A stretch of 37,099 bases of DNA from Diatrype stigma (GCA_022225965.2 JAKJXP020000190.1:1-37099), one strand, 5' to 3'. Counted from the stretch's first letter, positions 10,075 through 21,725 are shown. The notes: generated from the letters alone by a model not told the origin. A program made the numbers and translations.

Positions 10075-10678
10075 TGTCGTACAGTCGACTAGGAGATAAC
10101 TAACAGGCTATCGATCCGTCTTTCGAAGTAGAGAAGAACGCTACACGACGCATAGGGGTGTCTTATATCATGAGAATCAACGGACAGCCACTGTATTTAT
10201 AAAGTCAACATGCCTCAAGTATTTGCCAGCTGCTTACGTGTTAGTGAGTTATTGGTAGCCTTTGGTGGGCCTGCTATATAGGCAACAGTGCGGCTGTGCG
10301 TCTCTTGACCAGGTGTATGATGCTAGCTGAGCTGTGCCCCCTTTCCAGCATCCCACCTGCGCTGTAGTCTGGCGGTTCCGTAACTCAGCAATGCATACCT
10401 TGCATACGTTGTTACTCAGCCCCTCATAATTGGGAAATGTTCATATTCTATATCGTTTGGTGGCTCCGGCCCTGCAAAGTAATTGCTCCATGACGAAGCA
10501 AATGAGAAGTAAGAGGTCAACATAGACACGCATTCATCATGAGCAATCAAATCTCATACTCGCGATAGATATTCAGGTCAAGGGATTCTATCACCACTCT
10601 AGTTCGGCCAACCTTTTATATTCAGTCCAGTCTACTTTTTTAAACCTGTATACTTCACGGTCGGCTCCCCCTTTTTCC
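10075..10678. other. Promoter region of rvt and downstream region of LYS9
   Basis: About 600 bases separate the rvt start from the LYS9 stop; both genes point leftwards. The part next to rvt holds its promoter. The right part should hold the LYS9 3' UTR. No gene was recognised. Confidence 0.5.
10195..10202 (-). promoter_or_regulatory. TATA-like box upstream of rvt
   Basis: The minus strand reads CTTTATAAATAC around here, about 120-130 nt upstream of the rvt ATG. This is a plausible TATA element, supported by match and distance only. Confidence 0.4.
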
Positions 10679-13050
10679 CTATTGCTCGGAAATGATTTCC
10701 TCCTTGCATGCAATACCGTACTTCTAGAAGGGGCACAAATTAGCTCATGTTCATAAATTTGCTGATCTGAGATCTTTTTACTTACCTCTTTTAGTTCCTT
10801 GATCAAAGGCCCGTTGATCTTGCTGTTCATCGGGGCGAGAACACCCTTCTCAGAAAGGGTTCCATTCAGGACCTGCTGGACAGCAACCGCGCATGGGATT
10901 CCGACTGTATCCGGTCAGTTATTGTGCGGGCATTTGTAATAGCGGAAATACTCACCTAGCTTGGCCATGGCTGAGTAACCACCTGGCTCGGTGCTACCGT
11001 ACTCGACAAGAGTTGAAGTTCGGGTCTGCTTGGTACCGTCCTTCAACTCTACCTCGAACTTGTGTTGCAGGCTGCAGCGTGTTAGTATTTCATTTTCAAC
11101 TTCCATAATCGCGACATCAACATATTCTGGGAGTGTTTATTGCACCCAGGACAGTAACTCGTCATTCCAATCATATTGGGGTAGGAAAATGTCCACTTAC
11201 ATGACAAGATCTCGTTCTCCTTCGTCGTACTGCATCTTCTTTTCGAGAGTGGCACATAGGGTATCCAGTGGGTTTCCTCTCGGGATGGTCTTCAGTCCAG
11301 CATTGTTAGTACATGTAGAAACGATAGTCAATGTCAGATAAGAAGTGGAACCTGACGGCCATAGTCACCACTTTGAACAGATAGAGAAGCAACCCGGAAA
11401 TACTTACGTTCTCCGACGAAAACAGTCCAATCCATCTCAGCCCACTCAGGATACGCTTTCTTTGCTCTTCATCCGCGAAAGTGGTTTTAGCAGTAATAGT
11501 ATCGATGAGGGCCTGTTCATCTGATGACGAGGCACCGATCGTCTGCTTCGTAGCCTCCTTCCAAGGGATAGGTTCCTTGAAGAAGCTCTGTTCCTGGTCC
11601 TTAAGGAAGCCAATATCGACGAGAACCTTGATGAATTCGGGGAAGCCTGAATATCTCAAAGTACCTCTATGGATATTGTTAGTAATCTATGTAGCCAATG
11701 AGAATATCGCCCGAATGATGTACCTGACGATAGTCTGCGCCTCAGGGATGTTGTAGCGCTCCTTGTATGGGGTAGAGTCTCTGTTCGGGTATGCAACAAG
11801 AGCGAATCCTTGAACCTCGAGTGTCAGTATATGTATCAAAAGGGCATGCATGTGTTGGGACGTGGAGACCAAGCCTTCCTGTGGGAATGAGGTTCCTTAC
11901 CCGGGTAAATGTGGTATGGCTTAGCAGTAGCCATGAGATCTTTGAGCGTCCTATGTTAGCGTTCGTTTTTCATGATAAGGATTGGGTCATCCCGAAAGCT
12001 TCAAGTTGCCCAGGATGAGCTTCTTACCCGGACCCGCCACGTTGACAGCCTTGCCATCTTGGTAAAAGCTTGCAGCATTGCCCAATGCCAGCAATACACC
12101 ACGAGGTGACCTGGACCACAGTTATGTCAGTATGATCATTTCTTTAACTGCCCAAGCACCTGCAACGGTTCTGGTCGACACCACAAGGGGGAAAGGGTGG
12201 AAGTTGCAGCTGAGTCAGGGTAAAAGAGCTAAATCTTGCTGTAGAAACCGTTATCAGGGGGTCTTACCATGAGAACTTGTATCCAAGAGGGTTTCCAGAG
12301 TTCTCGGGTGCTGGCAAGCCACCACAGTAGGACAGGAATGACGTGATCTTTCCTCCTGCCTGATGGACCTCTTCGATGGTCTTGACAGCATCTGAATGTA
12401 TGGATCAGCATTGCCTACTCATCTCCTCAGAACCAGCACAGCTTACATAAATGGTCAATGCCGGGATCTGCAGTATACTCGGTTAGCTCACGATATGTCC
12501 AAAAAAATACAAACCTTCAAGGAGGGCAACATACCCAGGCCAATCTCGTTCATGACGGTGATGCCGGCATCCTTGCACTGCTGGTCGAGCTCCTGCATAG
12601 CGGGCGAAACGTAGCTCGTGGTGACGACATGCTTCTTCTGTCGGATGGCCGACTTGATGACGGTGGCATGGAAGGTATAGGGGATCAAGCTAATGACCAG
12701 GTCGTGCTTCGCGATCTCGGCGTCCAGGGCCTTGTCGCTGGTAACATCGAGCGAGATGGGCGTGGCGCTCTTGACACCAGCCGAGAGGGCCTTGGCGGAT
12801 TCGAGAGTTCGGCAAGCTGTAGAAGCGTCAGTGGGCCAATCGGGGGGCATCGTGGCGGCCGAGGGGAAACCATACCGACAGTCACAGCGATACCCGACTT
12901 GGAGAGGATGTCGAGAGTCGGCTTCGTGACGAAACCCGCGCCAAGCATCAACACCCTACGGAAGTGCACATTGTGAGTATGAGTGCATGGATCCTTGGGG
13001 AAAGGTAGAAGGGCAGAAGGGCAAGCCAGGACTTACTTCTGAGACGCCAT
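10679..13050 (-). CDS. LYS9: Saccharopine dehydrogenase (NADP+, L-glutamate-forming), lysine biosynthesis
   Basis: Thirteen exons reconstructed on the minus strand: 13050..13037, 12955..12876, 12816..12535, 12467..12447, 12391..12268, 12110..12028, 11939..11901, 11808..11724, 11666..11408, 11289..11201, 11071..10956, 10904..10786 and 10723..10679. Together they give 451 aa with every phase consistent. The enzyme reduces and condenses 2-aminoadipate semialdehyde with glutamate to saccharopine, the penultimate step of the alpha-aminoadipate pathway, in the cytosol. The N-terminus MASQKVLMLGAGFVTKPTLD contains the nucleotide-binding glycine motif, followed by VTVACRT after the second strand. Other family signatures are DPGIDHLYAVKTI, SYCGGLPAPE, NPLGYKFSWSPRGVL, LRYSGFPEF, IPRGNPLDTLC and the ending KYGIACKEEIISEQ. 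The length is normal for the family. Introns are unusually numerous, and exons of 14, 21, 39 and 45 nt are easily missed by gene finders. Confidence 0.95.
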
Positions 13051-14043
13051 TGTGATTGTATTTGGAGGATTTCCGGTGTCTTTCTAGAAATTCCCGTTTG
13101 TTCTCAATGGTGGGCGATTGTGAAGGTGCGCCGGGAATTATATTATCGATCGTCAAATAGTATTGAAAGCGAAAGTCACCGGTCAGAATTTTGAGGTGGG
13201 GGCGGGGCATCCGATGACGGCATACCAAGTAATACATACATACTACATACAGCTGCAGACATCTCAGACATCGTTAGTCAGTTACAATCTAACGATATAC
13301 AGGCATCAATCGAGTAAAAACTACCTAAAGGGGTAAGTGGGTACATGATCAACGGTTTCAGTTCTTATAAGCCAGCAATTGAAGCCAACACCCTAGGTAC
13401 TACTATTCTCTCCCTATAGGTATCTCTTTTGTATTCTATGCAGGAACGTCGTCAGATATCCAGGGACTAAGGCTTTTGGTCATTGCCATAGGTGACATTT
13501 TTGTCCAGACTCCAGCTTGTTGATCACGGATCCCAGATATCTAGCTGGGTACCTATGTACATATAGGTATGGACTCCATGTGGGTCCCTCCCTATACCCC
13601 CCTACTGCCCCTACTACAATACCCCTGACACTAAAAGGAGGTGTAGTTGCTGTGGAGGTATCGTTTATGGGTTATAACCATCTCTGACTTCAATGCTAAC
13701 TCGCCCTATCCGAGCACCGGCCGTTCCCGTGTAAGCACGCTCCCACTGAATTTTTCCAGGTTTATTTTGGAAGAACACTAACGATGGCTGCCCTTCTGGA
13801 CTGCCCTAACAATTAGTTATCTGACCCAGAACGATGCCATTCTCGGCATGACAGAGCGAGCATAATATTGAACCTGGGGTCAAAAATGATCGCTAATAAT
13901 ACTGAAAGCCTGCTCTACTGTATAAAAAAGACAATAATCTAGTATCAACAGCATACCTAGCCCTCACAAGCCAGTCTCAACTTGATGTCATAAGACGGCA
14001 GCAATTGGCATAACATCCGCTAAGCACAAGAAACGAGATAGCA
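13051..14043. other. Upstream region of LYS9, no gene seen
   Basis: This is about 1 kb between the LYS9 start and the left end of the transposon-like element. It holds the LYS9 promoter. I see no coding exon. TAGGTA/GGTACC-like short words recur, as elsewhere in the intergenic DNA of this window, and poly-C/T runs occur around 13585-13635. Confidence 0.5.
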
Positions 14044-14051
14044 TTTCCCAA

Positions 14052-14144
14052 GAGTGATGCTACACACTGATTAGTTTTTCTCCTTATACACTGATTACTT
14101 TTCTAGGCACCTGCCAGCGGCCCGCCTATAAGCTTCCGGCCCGA
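14052..14144 (+). repeat. Left terminal inverted repeat of the hAT-like element
   Basis: This 93-bp arm pairs with 14618..14710 on the opposite strand with five mismatches (arm positions 16, 52, 56, 64 and 75). It contains CTCCTTATACACTGATTAC and the GC-rich inner end AAGCTTCCGGCCCGA. Confidence 0.9.
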
Positions 14145-14617
14145 CCTACTATAGCGCATCACCCGCTATAACATAACTCAGCGTATCACCCACTAACTTA
14201 CAGCGCCTTGTAATTATGTAATACAGACCCCTTTATTATATTACAATGCTTCATCGCCTTCATAACTTCAATTGTATACTGTTCTTATCGGGTGAATTGG
14301 GGCAATTGAATGAAGCCGGAATTCCAACACTTCAAAAGCGTTGCTTTGAAAGGGGCGTCTTAGGTCAATGGTAGGGGGTACGGTACGTTATAGTCAATGA
14401 TATCGAACGTAGGAGTTATACAGCAAATTCACATACAAAACACTGCAAATCTAGGCTTTAAGGAACAATTCGAATACTATCAAGTAAGTAGGCTACGTTA
14501 TTTATCATCCACACTCGACGTTTTATCCAGCGCGTTTGTTGTGATTGATGGGGGTTGGTGAATTCAAGCAATTGTTCGAAGATGGGGAATCAAACGTTGC
14601 AATACAGCTACTATAAA

Positions 14618-14710
14618 TCGGGCCGGAAGCTTATAAGCGGGCCGCTAGCAGGTGGCTAAAAAAGTAATCAGTGTATAAGGAGAAAAACTAATCAATGTGT
14701 AGCATCACTC
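14618..14710 (-). repeat. Right terminal inverted repeat of the hAT-like element
   Basis: This is the inverted copy of 14052..14144. Similarity stops right after the inner CGA on both arms, and the outer end abuts the 8-bp duplicated target. Confidence 0.9.
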
Positions 14711-14765
14711 TTTCCCAAAGGCTTCAACTGGCATAGTCATCATATCGCCCACAGCTCTTTTCTAC

Positions 14766-17700
14766 CTACCATTCCGAAGTCATATCGTTCTGAATGATCG
14801 CAACCTCCCCTTTACTTGGGCACAGGATCGTTCCATCGGGAAGCAGATGGCTCAGTTTCATGCCAGCGGCTGTTACCCAGTCATGCGGCACGAAGAAATG
14901 CCTAATAATGGTGTCCTGGACGTCATTGAGCTGAGCCGTGCATACCCATAGATTCTTGTCCAAGATGACCATCCGCCCGTCACGCAGAATGCCCAGCGGA
15001 TGTAGAGCTGCCTGAAGAACAGCCCGTGGAAGCGTCAGAGGTCGTATCGAAGCTGGTCCTTCATTTTGCTCGATGTCGTAAATGCATTCTGTTGGTATCA
15101 CAGCGAAACTATAGCGCGGGTAGTTCAATTCAAGCGACATGATCCGCAATAGTACGAAGCGAGGGTGGTAGCTTTGCAGAATGGCGTCGACCATAGGAAC
15201 TGAATCTGAAGTATTGGCTATTTCGAGTGGGATGGATTGCTCCATTTCTAGCTGCCACGTAAATATTGCAATGGAGTGGACGCTGATGCATATGAGTTTC
15301 GTAGGTATCAATGGGTGCTGCATCCACTGCGATGGTATCCATTCATCCATCCCATGTTCGGCCGTCACACGTCCATCAGGCAAGGCTAATACCTGGGACT
15401 TCTTTGTTCCATGGACAAATAGAGACTTCCCGCTACTGTCAAATATAAGCTGGCGTATGCGACCACGGTCAGAAGGGGACCTCTTCTCGCTATAGATAGT
15501 CTCGGCGGATAGTTGACGCTGCCCAGCCATTCTTCTTGAAACTGCTTTGATCGTGATGGCCCCGTTTAGAAGAGCATAGGCCAAATGATCATGCATTCGA
15601 TTCCAAGAAATAGAATCTATGCCCATTTCAAACATGGTTTTCGCGATTGTATGTCTGCTATTGTCCGTGGGGTCAAAAAGCTCAATGACGCCGCTGTCGT
15701 TAGCATAGGCAAGAAGTTGGTCAGCGTTTCTCCCAGCAGCCATTGCCGATATTCGGGCTTTATTGTCTGCATGACTTTCCGAAACTGGAAAGGATATAGA
15801 GGTACTGCGCGTGTCTTCTGTATCCGACCATAAGCTTTCGCTTATGCTATCCGAGTCACTGAAACGTTCCGAGACACTATCAGCTATCCGGACAAGGCAG
15901 TTCGGCTCCCATATATTGCAGTAAGAGCCACGAAGATCGTAGAACCTGAGGTTGTCGGGGCTGAAGCAAATCCTGTTGACTGCGTCCTCTGATGTAAGTT
16001 TGTATATGACAGTCATTTGAGCTACATCGTATATCTTGATCGTCCCCTCGACGTCGATGGTCAAGAAAACTCGACCGTTCGGACTGCATTGAATTTCGTG
16101 TGGAATGACTCCTACTTCCCCCTTGACCTCGTCGTATGTGTCATCTATTGGACTCCATTTGAATATTTGACCGTATATTCCTAGGACATAAGTGCCAGAT
16201 GGATGCCATACGACCTTGTTGGTGCCAGTATGTGAGTTAGCAGGTCTCTGGCCTTGTTTCGGTTTCAATTTCAGACGAGCCACCAATTCAGGGGGGTCCA
16301 CGTTCCAAATCGATAGAGGAAAAGCTCTGTAGGCGACGGCAACTTGGGAACACTCGGCGTTGAGTGCCACTGAGGACGGGGTACCAAGAAACATGCCCTC
16401 GGGAATGTTGACTTCCTCCAGCAATCCCGGAGACAATGGGGCCCAAGCCAATGACTGTGTTGTATCCCCATCCCTTGGGAGTTTGTAGGCTCTACGAAGG
16501 TCTGTAATCATTACTAATGACCCAGCTTCATCGAACTTGATCTCTATAGCGCGCTCACGATGAGGATTTTTCGCATCTCGCACAAGACACCAATTCTCTA
16601 CCTTCCACATGTGGGTTTTCGAAAGTCCACAACAAGCAAGCAAGGTTCCAGACTCGTTGAATGCGAGCGAATCTATATGCTCTCCAATACCGAGGACCTT
16701 TCTTTCCTCGAATAAGTTGGTATCCCATATAACGATGCTCCCTTTGGGCCTATCAGCAGCGACGACAAGATACAATGGCGATACTGCAAGACGCAGAGCT
16801 CGGCCAGATGACACGGACACTCTAGCAAGGCAGTCATCCCACTCTGTGTTTGACAGGCCGGAGATAGACAGGGTGATCGTCGAACTCCCGGAGTACTTTT
16901 GGTGCATCGCCGATGACGTTGGGCTGAGTGCGGGAATGCATTTGTGAATCAGATAAGGATCGTCGGAAAGATGACGGCCGAACTTGGCTGGTAACTTCAT
17001 CAAATCGACTGCCCAAGTATCAAGCAGCGATAAATCCGATAGCCGGTGCAGCATGGGAGCTCGGTCAGTCTCCGTTTTTCGACGTCGACGTGAGAACGAT
17101 GCAAGTCTCCGAGAGACGGTAACAAGCTCAGACAAATGTCCGCTCATTGATAAGTACTGGATCCATGGCAAAGGGTATGGCCCATTAAAGAACTTGACAA
17201 GCATATCTAGAACCCTGTCTGATTCCGTTGAACAGCCCTCCAGGTGGAAAGCCCAAGACGTTGAAGCGTACGGGAGGAATTGCGGTATCCTGAGGGTGTT
17301 CATCTTGTTGCGTAGCGTCCTGTCGCAAAGTGCTACCAAGCACTTGCAAAGAAGTTCTTCGTGGACTGTCTCGGGATCTAGTGAGAAGGATCGGAGGGTA
17401 GACTTCCTTAGATAGTCCCGAGCGGACTGGTGAACCAACGTTACACGATTGTGCGCGTCGATAAGAACAAACTGGCCACAGATTTGGCTCACTGCATGCT
17501 TGAGGTCCATAACGGACCTCACTTCCGTAGGGTACAGCTCGGAGAGTTCTTCAACAGTGAGGGGGGCTCTCGCATACATGGCCCACGATAACAGTATTCC
17601 CGCTAGTGTTTTGTCTTCTGGTATGTCGAGGTCTGCAACAACGTTCAACATACGGCCATATAGCTCAGCCATACCATCAGGTGTAGTCTCGAGCACCTGC

Positions 17701-19669
17701 CTGACTTGCTCCTGGCGATGGCAGTTTATCACGCGCTTCAAGACTAGAGTAGCCCATAGGAAGTTGCCTTGAGAGCGCGTGACGATCTCGTTGATTGTTT
17801 CTGCCTTGAACTCATCAGTAGATGGAAGATAGTCAATCTCATCGGAAACGAGAAGACGGATGTCGTCTTCATTATGAGAAAGGGCTTTCTCGGGAACGGA
17901 AGTTCGCCTTCGGGCCTTTTGAAAGGATTGGTTGATGGTCGGTAAGGGGCGACTGAACACAAGTACCCGGACAAACCCTTTGAAGTCCCCCACAAAAGAT
18001 ATGAATTCGACGACTTGTTTACTCGAATCTGATTCATCAATACCATCTATGACCCAATAGATTTCTTCTTCAAGCTTGATTTCTGCAAGTATAGTAGAGA
18101 AGAGTCGCTTCCAGATACTCAATGAATCCGAGCCCTGTAGTTGCAGTCCAGATCTTGCAATTTCCAATATTTCACGTCGGTATGTGGGAACTTGAAGGGC
18201 CATCTGGTAGGCTAAAGATCGAAGCATATTGCCCAGTGATCTCTTGGTGCGATCACTATGCTTAAAAAAGAAGTAGGCACAATGTCGATCCTGGTCTATT
18301 AAGTGTTCGATAGCAGTGGCACATAATGTCGACTTTCCGCTACCAGGGGGACCATGTACCCACAGGACAGGCGATAGTTTCGTGTTGACAAGACCGTTGA
18401 ACTCGTCACTCCTAAGAAAGTGTTGGCAGGTTCCTGGCTTTCTCACTGCACGGGCAGCCACAAAATCTTCCGCTGGAGGATTGGAGACACCAAGGAGCGC
18501 GGTGACTTGGGACATGTCTTCTTCGGGAGCACCATCGTTCGCTTTGGGTGATTTCGCGATAGATACAACGCTGCGTAAGGCCCCTAATACGGAAGTATAA
18601 TTCGGGTCATCTACGCTTTCGAATTTGCAAACGTCATGATGATTGGCGGTCAGCGGTTGGGATGTTTCATTGGGATATCCTAGTATTGAAGACTGTTTCT
18701 CTAAGATCATGAACGACATAGGTCCGACGTTTGTGCTGAGAGTCTCATAAAACGAGAAAATCTGTAGTTTCGATGCATGGTGGCGAAAGGAGTCGTTAAG
18801 CTCGTCAATCGTTGGACTTCTGCTAGCCAGTTCCGAGACGTAATCTTTGGGTGAGTGTCCGAAGACAGAACTCGTCAGGATCTTATTCAGAGTCTCAGCT
18901 AGATCTGTGCCCCTGTGAGGTGTTGCCATGAAAAGTACGGCCTTGATACTCGAGATTATACCCCGAAACTCATCGTTCATGTGACCGTGAATGAAGGCTT
19001 TCTTGAACACCAGACCACCCATTGAATGGGCAACCACAACCAAGGGAACTTGACCCAAGCGCTCTGGTCCATTCTCGCCGTATTTCATGCGAAATAGGAG
19101 ATCATTTGCAAAATCACCAATCGTGAGTGATGCTTGCTCTTTCTTGGACGAGAAATGTGCATTGTATCCGAAAGTGAGGATTCTCGCGGTAGATAGCTCA
19201 GGCTCGTCAGGGAGCCAGAGTTGCGGCCACAAGTTCTCCAAATCCCGGTTCCTGCACCAGGTTTTCAAACTCGTTCCTCCGAGCCCGTGGATAAACAGTA
19301 TGTCCACTGTACGTTCCACCGGTGCATGTAATACAATAAGCCCCAATGGGTCAGTTCTTCGATCCTGCGATCGCCGTCGCTGGTGGGCCACGGACTTTTG
19401 TGAGAATAGTTGCGCATGTATATCGTCAATGGCACTATGATCTGATTGACGACGCTCCGCTGCTTTTCCTCCGGGTAGGCTCGATAGGCTCGGGTGAGGA
19501 AGAGATTGGTGTCCAGGCCGACTTGAAGGCCCCGCTGGAGTTGATACTGAGATAGACGGGGTCTCCACGTTGTTGGTCTTCTTACTTGATCTGAAGCGCT
19601 TCCACTGAGATGCAACCTGTCATTAGTCGGCTATTCTTCATGACAGAAGGACTTGCTCATACTAACCAT
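14766..19669 (-). CDS. Fungal NLR: alpha/beta-hydrolase effector, NACHT ATPase, degenerate WD40 repeats
   Basis: The main exon is 19616..14766. The frame has no ATG of its own near its start. I propose a first exon of only ATG (19669..19667), an intron beginning GTTAGT and ending CTAATGACAG, then VASQWKRFRSSKK, giving about 1,617 aa. After a disordered Ser/Pro-rich region comes a serine-hydrolase domain of the PGAP1/DUF676 (SesB-like) type: VDILFIHGLGG, nucleophile elbow VVAHSMGG (about 195-202), MATPHRG and a candidate catalytic His in ANHHDVC. The NACHT domain has P-loop VHGPPGSGKSTL (about 421-432) and Walker B WVIDGIDESD. A helical/winged segment ends VHQSARDYLRKST. The C-terminal 800 residues are weakly repeated WD40-like blades (IVIWDTN, SIWNVD, IKIYDVA). 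Such proteins act in fungal self/non-self recognition and programmed cell death. Its ligand is unknown. Confidence 0.88.
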
Positions 19670-20004
19670 CTTCAATCTTGACACCTATGTACCAGGTGAA
19701 GCGACGTACATAAACTACCTGAAGAAGTGAAATTGAAGAACAGCCGCACGTTCGCAGGCTTCCCTAGTCGTGTCGGCGAGAGCGTCGGCGTTTCGGACTC
19801 GCAAGGTTACATCGAGAAGTGCAGATCATATGCCTTCACTTGCACCGCCGCCCAGACCCCAGGTAGTGCTGACATGGCTGAGTGAGCACCCCGCACATGC
19901 ACCATTGTGCCGCTGTTATAAATAGGGGAGGGGGGCGGACGGGTGAGTTACGTGTTAAGCGCCCGTTTTTATTCTCAGTCGACTTCTGCTTCGTCAATAA
20001 CGTT
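19670..20004. other. Divergent promoter between the NLR and the fructosamine-kinase gene
   Basis: 335 bases separate the two proposed ATG codons, so both promoters and leaders must share this space. No other gene was seen. Confidence 0.55.
19917..19924 (+). promoter_or_regulatory. TATA box of the fructosamine-kinase-family gene
   Basis: TATAAATA lies 81 to 88 nt upstream of the ATG at 20005, in a suitable position for a short leader. Supported by sequence match and spacing only. Confidence 0.5.
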
Positions 20005-21119
20005 ATGGCTAATATGGACGTCATTGGGGTGAACAACACCAAACTTGATCCTGCTATCGTCAAGGGTAATTAGCCCCATCTAGGGTAGGATGTGTTCATC
20101 GTCTCAATCACTGACACTGCACCACAGTGCTCGAAGACGGTGACAAGGTTGTGAAGGTGGAGCAGTACGGAACTTCCAGCTGGGCGTCAACAGCCAGGGT
20201 CGATGTACAGAAAGCGGACGGCTCATCAGATGCCTATTTCCTCAAAGTAAGCCCACATTCTGATATGCGTAACTAGATCCTTAAGCCAAGGTCAGCTTTG
20301 ACGAGTGTGAACATATCGTAGATTCTCAAAACCCATGATGCTCAAGAGCGTGTACTTGGCGAGTATATGGCAATGCGTGAGGTCTATGACACTCTGCCCG
20401 ACTTTGCCCCTCAACCCCGAGGGTATGGACAGTGTACGGGGGATAATTCCTACTTCTTCATTTGCGACTACTTGACAATTACCCACGAGCTTCCGGACCC
20501 TGTGCGACTAGGAGAGAAATTGGCGGAGTTGCACCGTAAGAGCGAGTCGCCAACAGGAAAGTTCGGATTTCATGTGACAACGTTTGATGGGAAGTTGCCA
20601 TTGAACACGACGTGGGACAGTAACTGGACATCGTTTTTCAAGAAATTGATTCGCGATGTCTATAACCTCGACGTGGAGGTGAATGGGTACTGGCAGGAGC
20701 TGGAGGAAGTCATGCAGACAACTCTCGAAAAGCTTATACCCCGTCTGCTTGATGCGTTGACAGCGGATGGACGCTCAATTAAACCATGTCTGATACATGG
20801 AGATCTGTGGGAGTCCAACATTGGGACCGATGCTCACACAGGAGACCTTTACATCTACGATGCCTGTGCGTATTATGCTCATCATGAAAAGGAGGTCGGA
20901 ATATGGCGATGTGAACATCATGAGATGAAAGATCCAGTTTATCGGAACGAGTACTTCAAGAACTTCGAGCCCAGTGAACCAGTCGAGGAGTATGACGACC
21001 GAAACCGCCTATATGCAGTCGAAACACTGCTCATCAACTCGGCTCACTACCCTGGGGCTGAGACGCGGGAGCTCGCGGTGAAGGAACTGAAATATCTCAT
21101 TGAGAAATATGTTTCATGA
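20005..21119 (+). CDS. Fructosamine/ketosamine-3-kinase family protein
   Basis: Three exons, 20005..20065, 20128..20246 and 20322..21119, give 325 aa with consistent phases. Family members phosphorylate sugar adducts on protein lysines (fructosamines or ribulosamines), which then decompose, so glycation is reversed. The phosphotransferase-fold active site is CLIHGDLWESNIG (His219, Asp221, Asn226), followed by the metal-binding aspartate in LYIYDACAYY (Asp240) and the family motif EVGIWR. An earlier YFLK carries the candidate ATP-binding lysine (Lys60). The N-terminal strand KVVKVEQYGTSSWAST matches the glycine-loop region of the family. The length is typical (about 300-330 aa). The start has G at -3 and a TATA box upstream. 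The intron after exon 1 begins GTAATT, a weaker splice donor. The substrate cannot be told from sequence; APH-type kinase folds are related, but the motif spelling favours fructosamine kinase. Confidence 0.9.
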
Positions 21120-21725
21120 TGTATTGGGTATTATGCATAACCCAAACTACTGGGGGATGTCTGGTCTGATCCCCTCATGATTTCTTTTCACTCCAGATGG
21201 AAGCCATCATTGTTACACTGGGAAGAGCTTCAGGGATACATACTTCATAGATATGAATAGCTTGAATTGCCAGACTTCCGATAACTAACTGATGGGTATG
21301 TAGATCAGTGTTGATCGGGGATATATTTCAATTTTATGAATATATAAGAAGCGACGGTTACTCGTTGTCCCTGTCATTGATGCATCTTATGTATAATGTG
21401 GCGTTCTTCATTGTTATTACAGCCAGGGCGGGTATTGGCCTATGTGAGACAATGACAGCACCAGAATTGAGCCTATTCCAGACGGTGCCGCCAATGGACT
21501 GTACCAGTATCGGGAGACGATTCTCACATATTGACAGAGACGATCGTGTTGGATGTGCTATGCTTAACACCTGCAAATGAACATCGTAGCAAGTATCCGG
21601 ACACTCACATCACCACCGCTCTTTCCCTCCAAACCCATCCTTGTATATCCGTCAACGTATCTTCCCACATTATTTCCATAAAACACCCTGGTATTCCGCC
21701 CATATCTAGAACATAGACGGAAGCC
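21120..21725. other. Convergent intergenic region, no gene seen
   Basis: About 600 bases between the 3' end of the kinase gene (+) and the 3' end of FET3 (-). It should contain both 3' UTRs. Open frames at 21308-21580 overlap each other on both strands and show no motif. Confidence 0.5.

Larger units (their letters stand above)
14044..14718. mobile_element. Non-autonomous hAT-like DNA element (MITE) with 93-bp terminal inverted repeats
   Basis: The element spans 14052..14710 (659 bp). Its left arm 14052..14144 and right arm 14618..14710 are inverted copies matching at 88 of 93 positions, and both begin GAGTGATGCTACACA at the outer end. It is flanked by the 8-bp direct repeat TTTCCCAA at 14044..14051 and 14711..14718, read as the target-site duplication. 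An 8-bp duplication is the hallmark of hAT superfamily insertion. The 473-bp interior has no open frame of note, so it cannot encode a transposase and would need one in trans. Four of the five arm differences are C on the left versus T on the right. The class assignment rests on duplication length; the element itself is seen directly. Confidence 0.88.

Noticed and set aside
9032..10099. Plus-strand 355-codon frame opposite rvt
   Set aside because: Serine/arginine-rich antisense shadow with no domain; the reverse transcriptase motifs are on the minus strand.
2198..19669. A defence island formed by polynucleotide kinase, rvt and the NLR
   Set aside because: The genes are far apart, separated by housekeeping genes such as LYS9, with separate promoters and mixed ages; nearness alone is no evidence of a joint system.
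21308..21580. 90-codon frame between the kinase gene and FET3
   Set aside because: Mirrored by an overlapping frame on the other strand, low complexity, and located where two 3' UTRs are expected.
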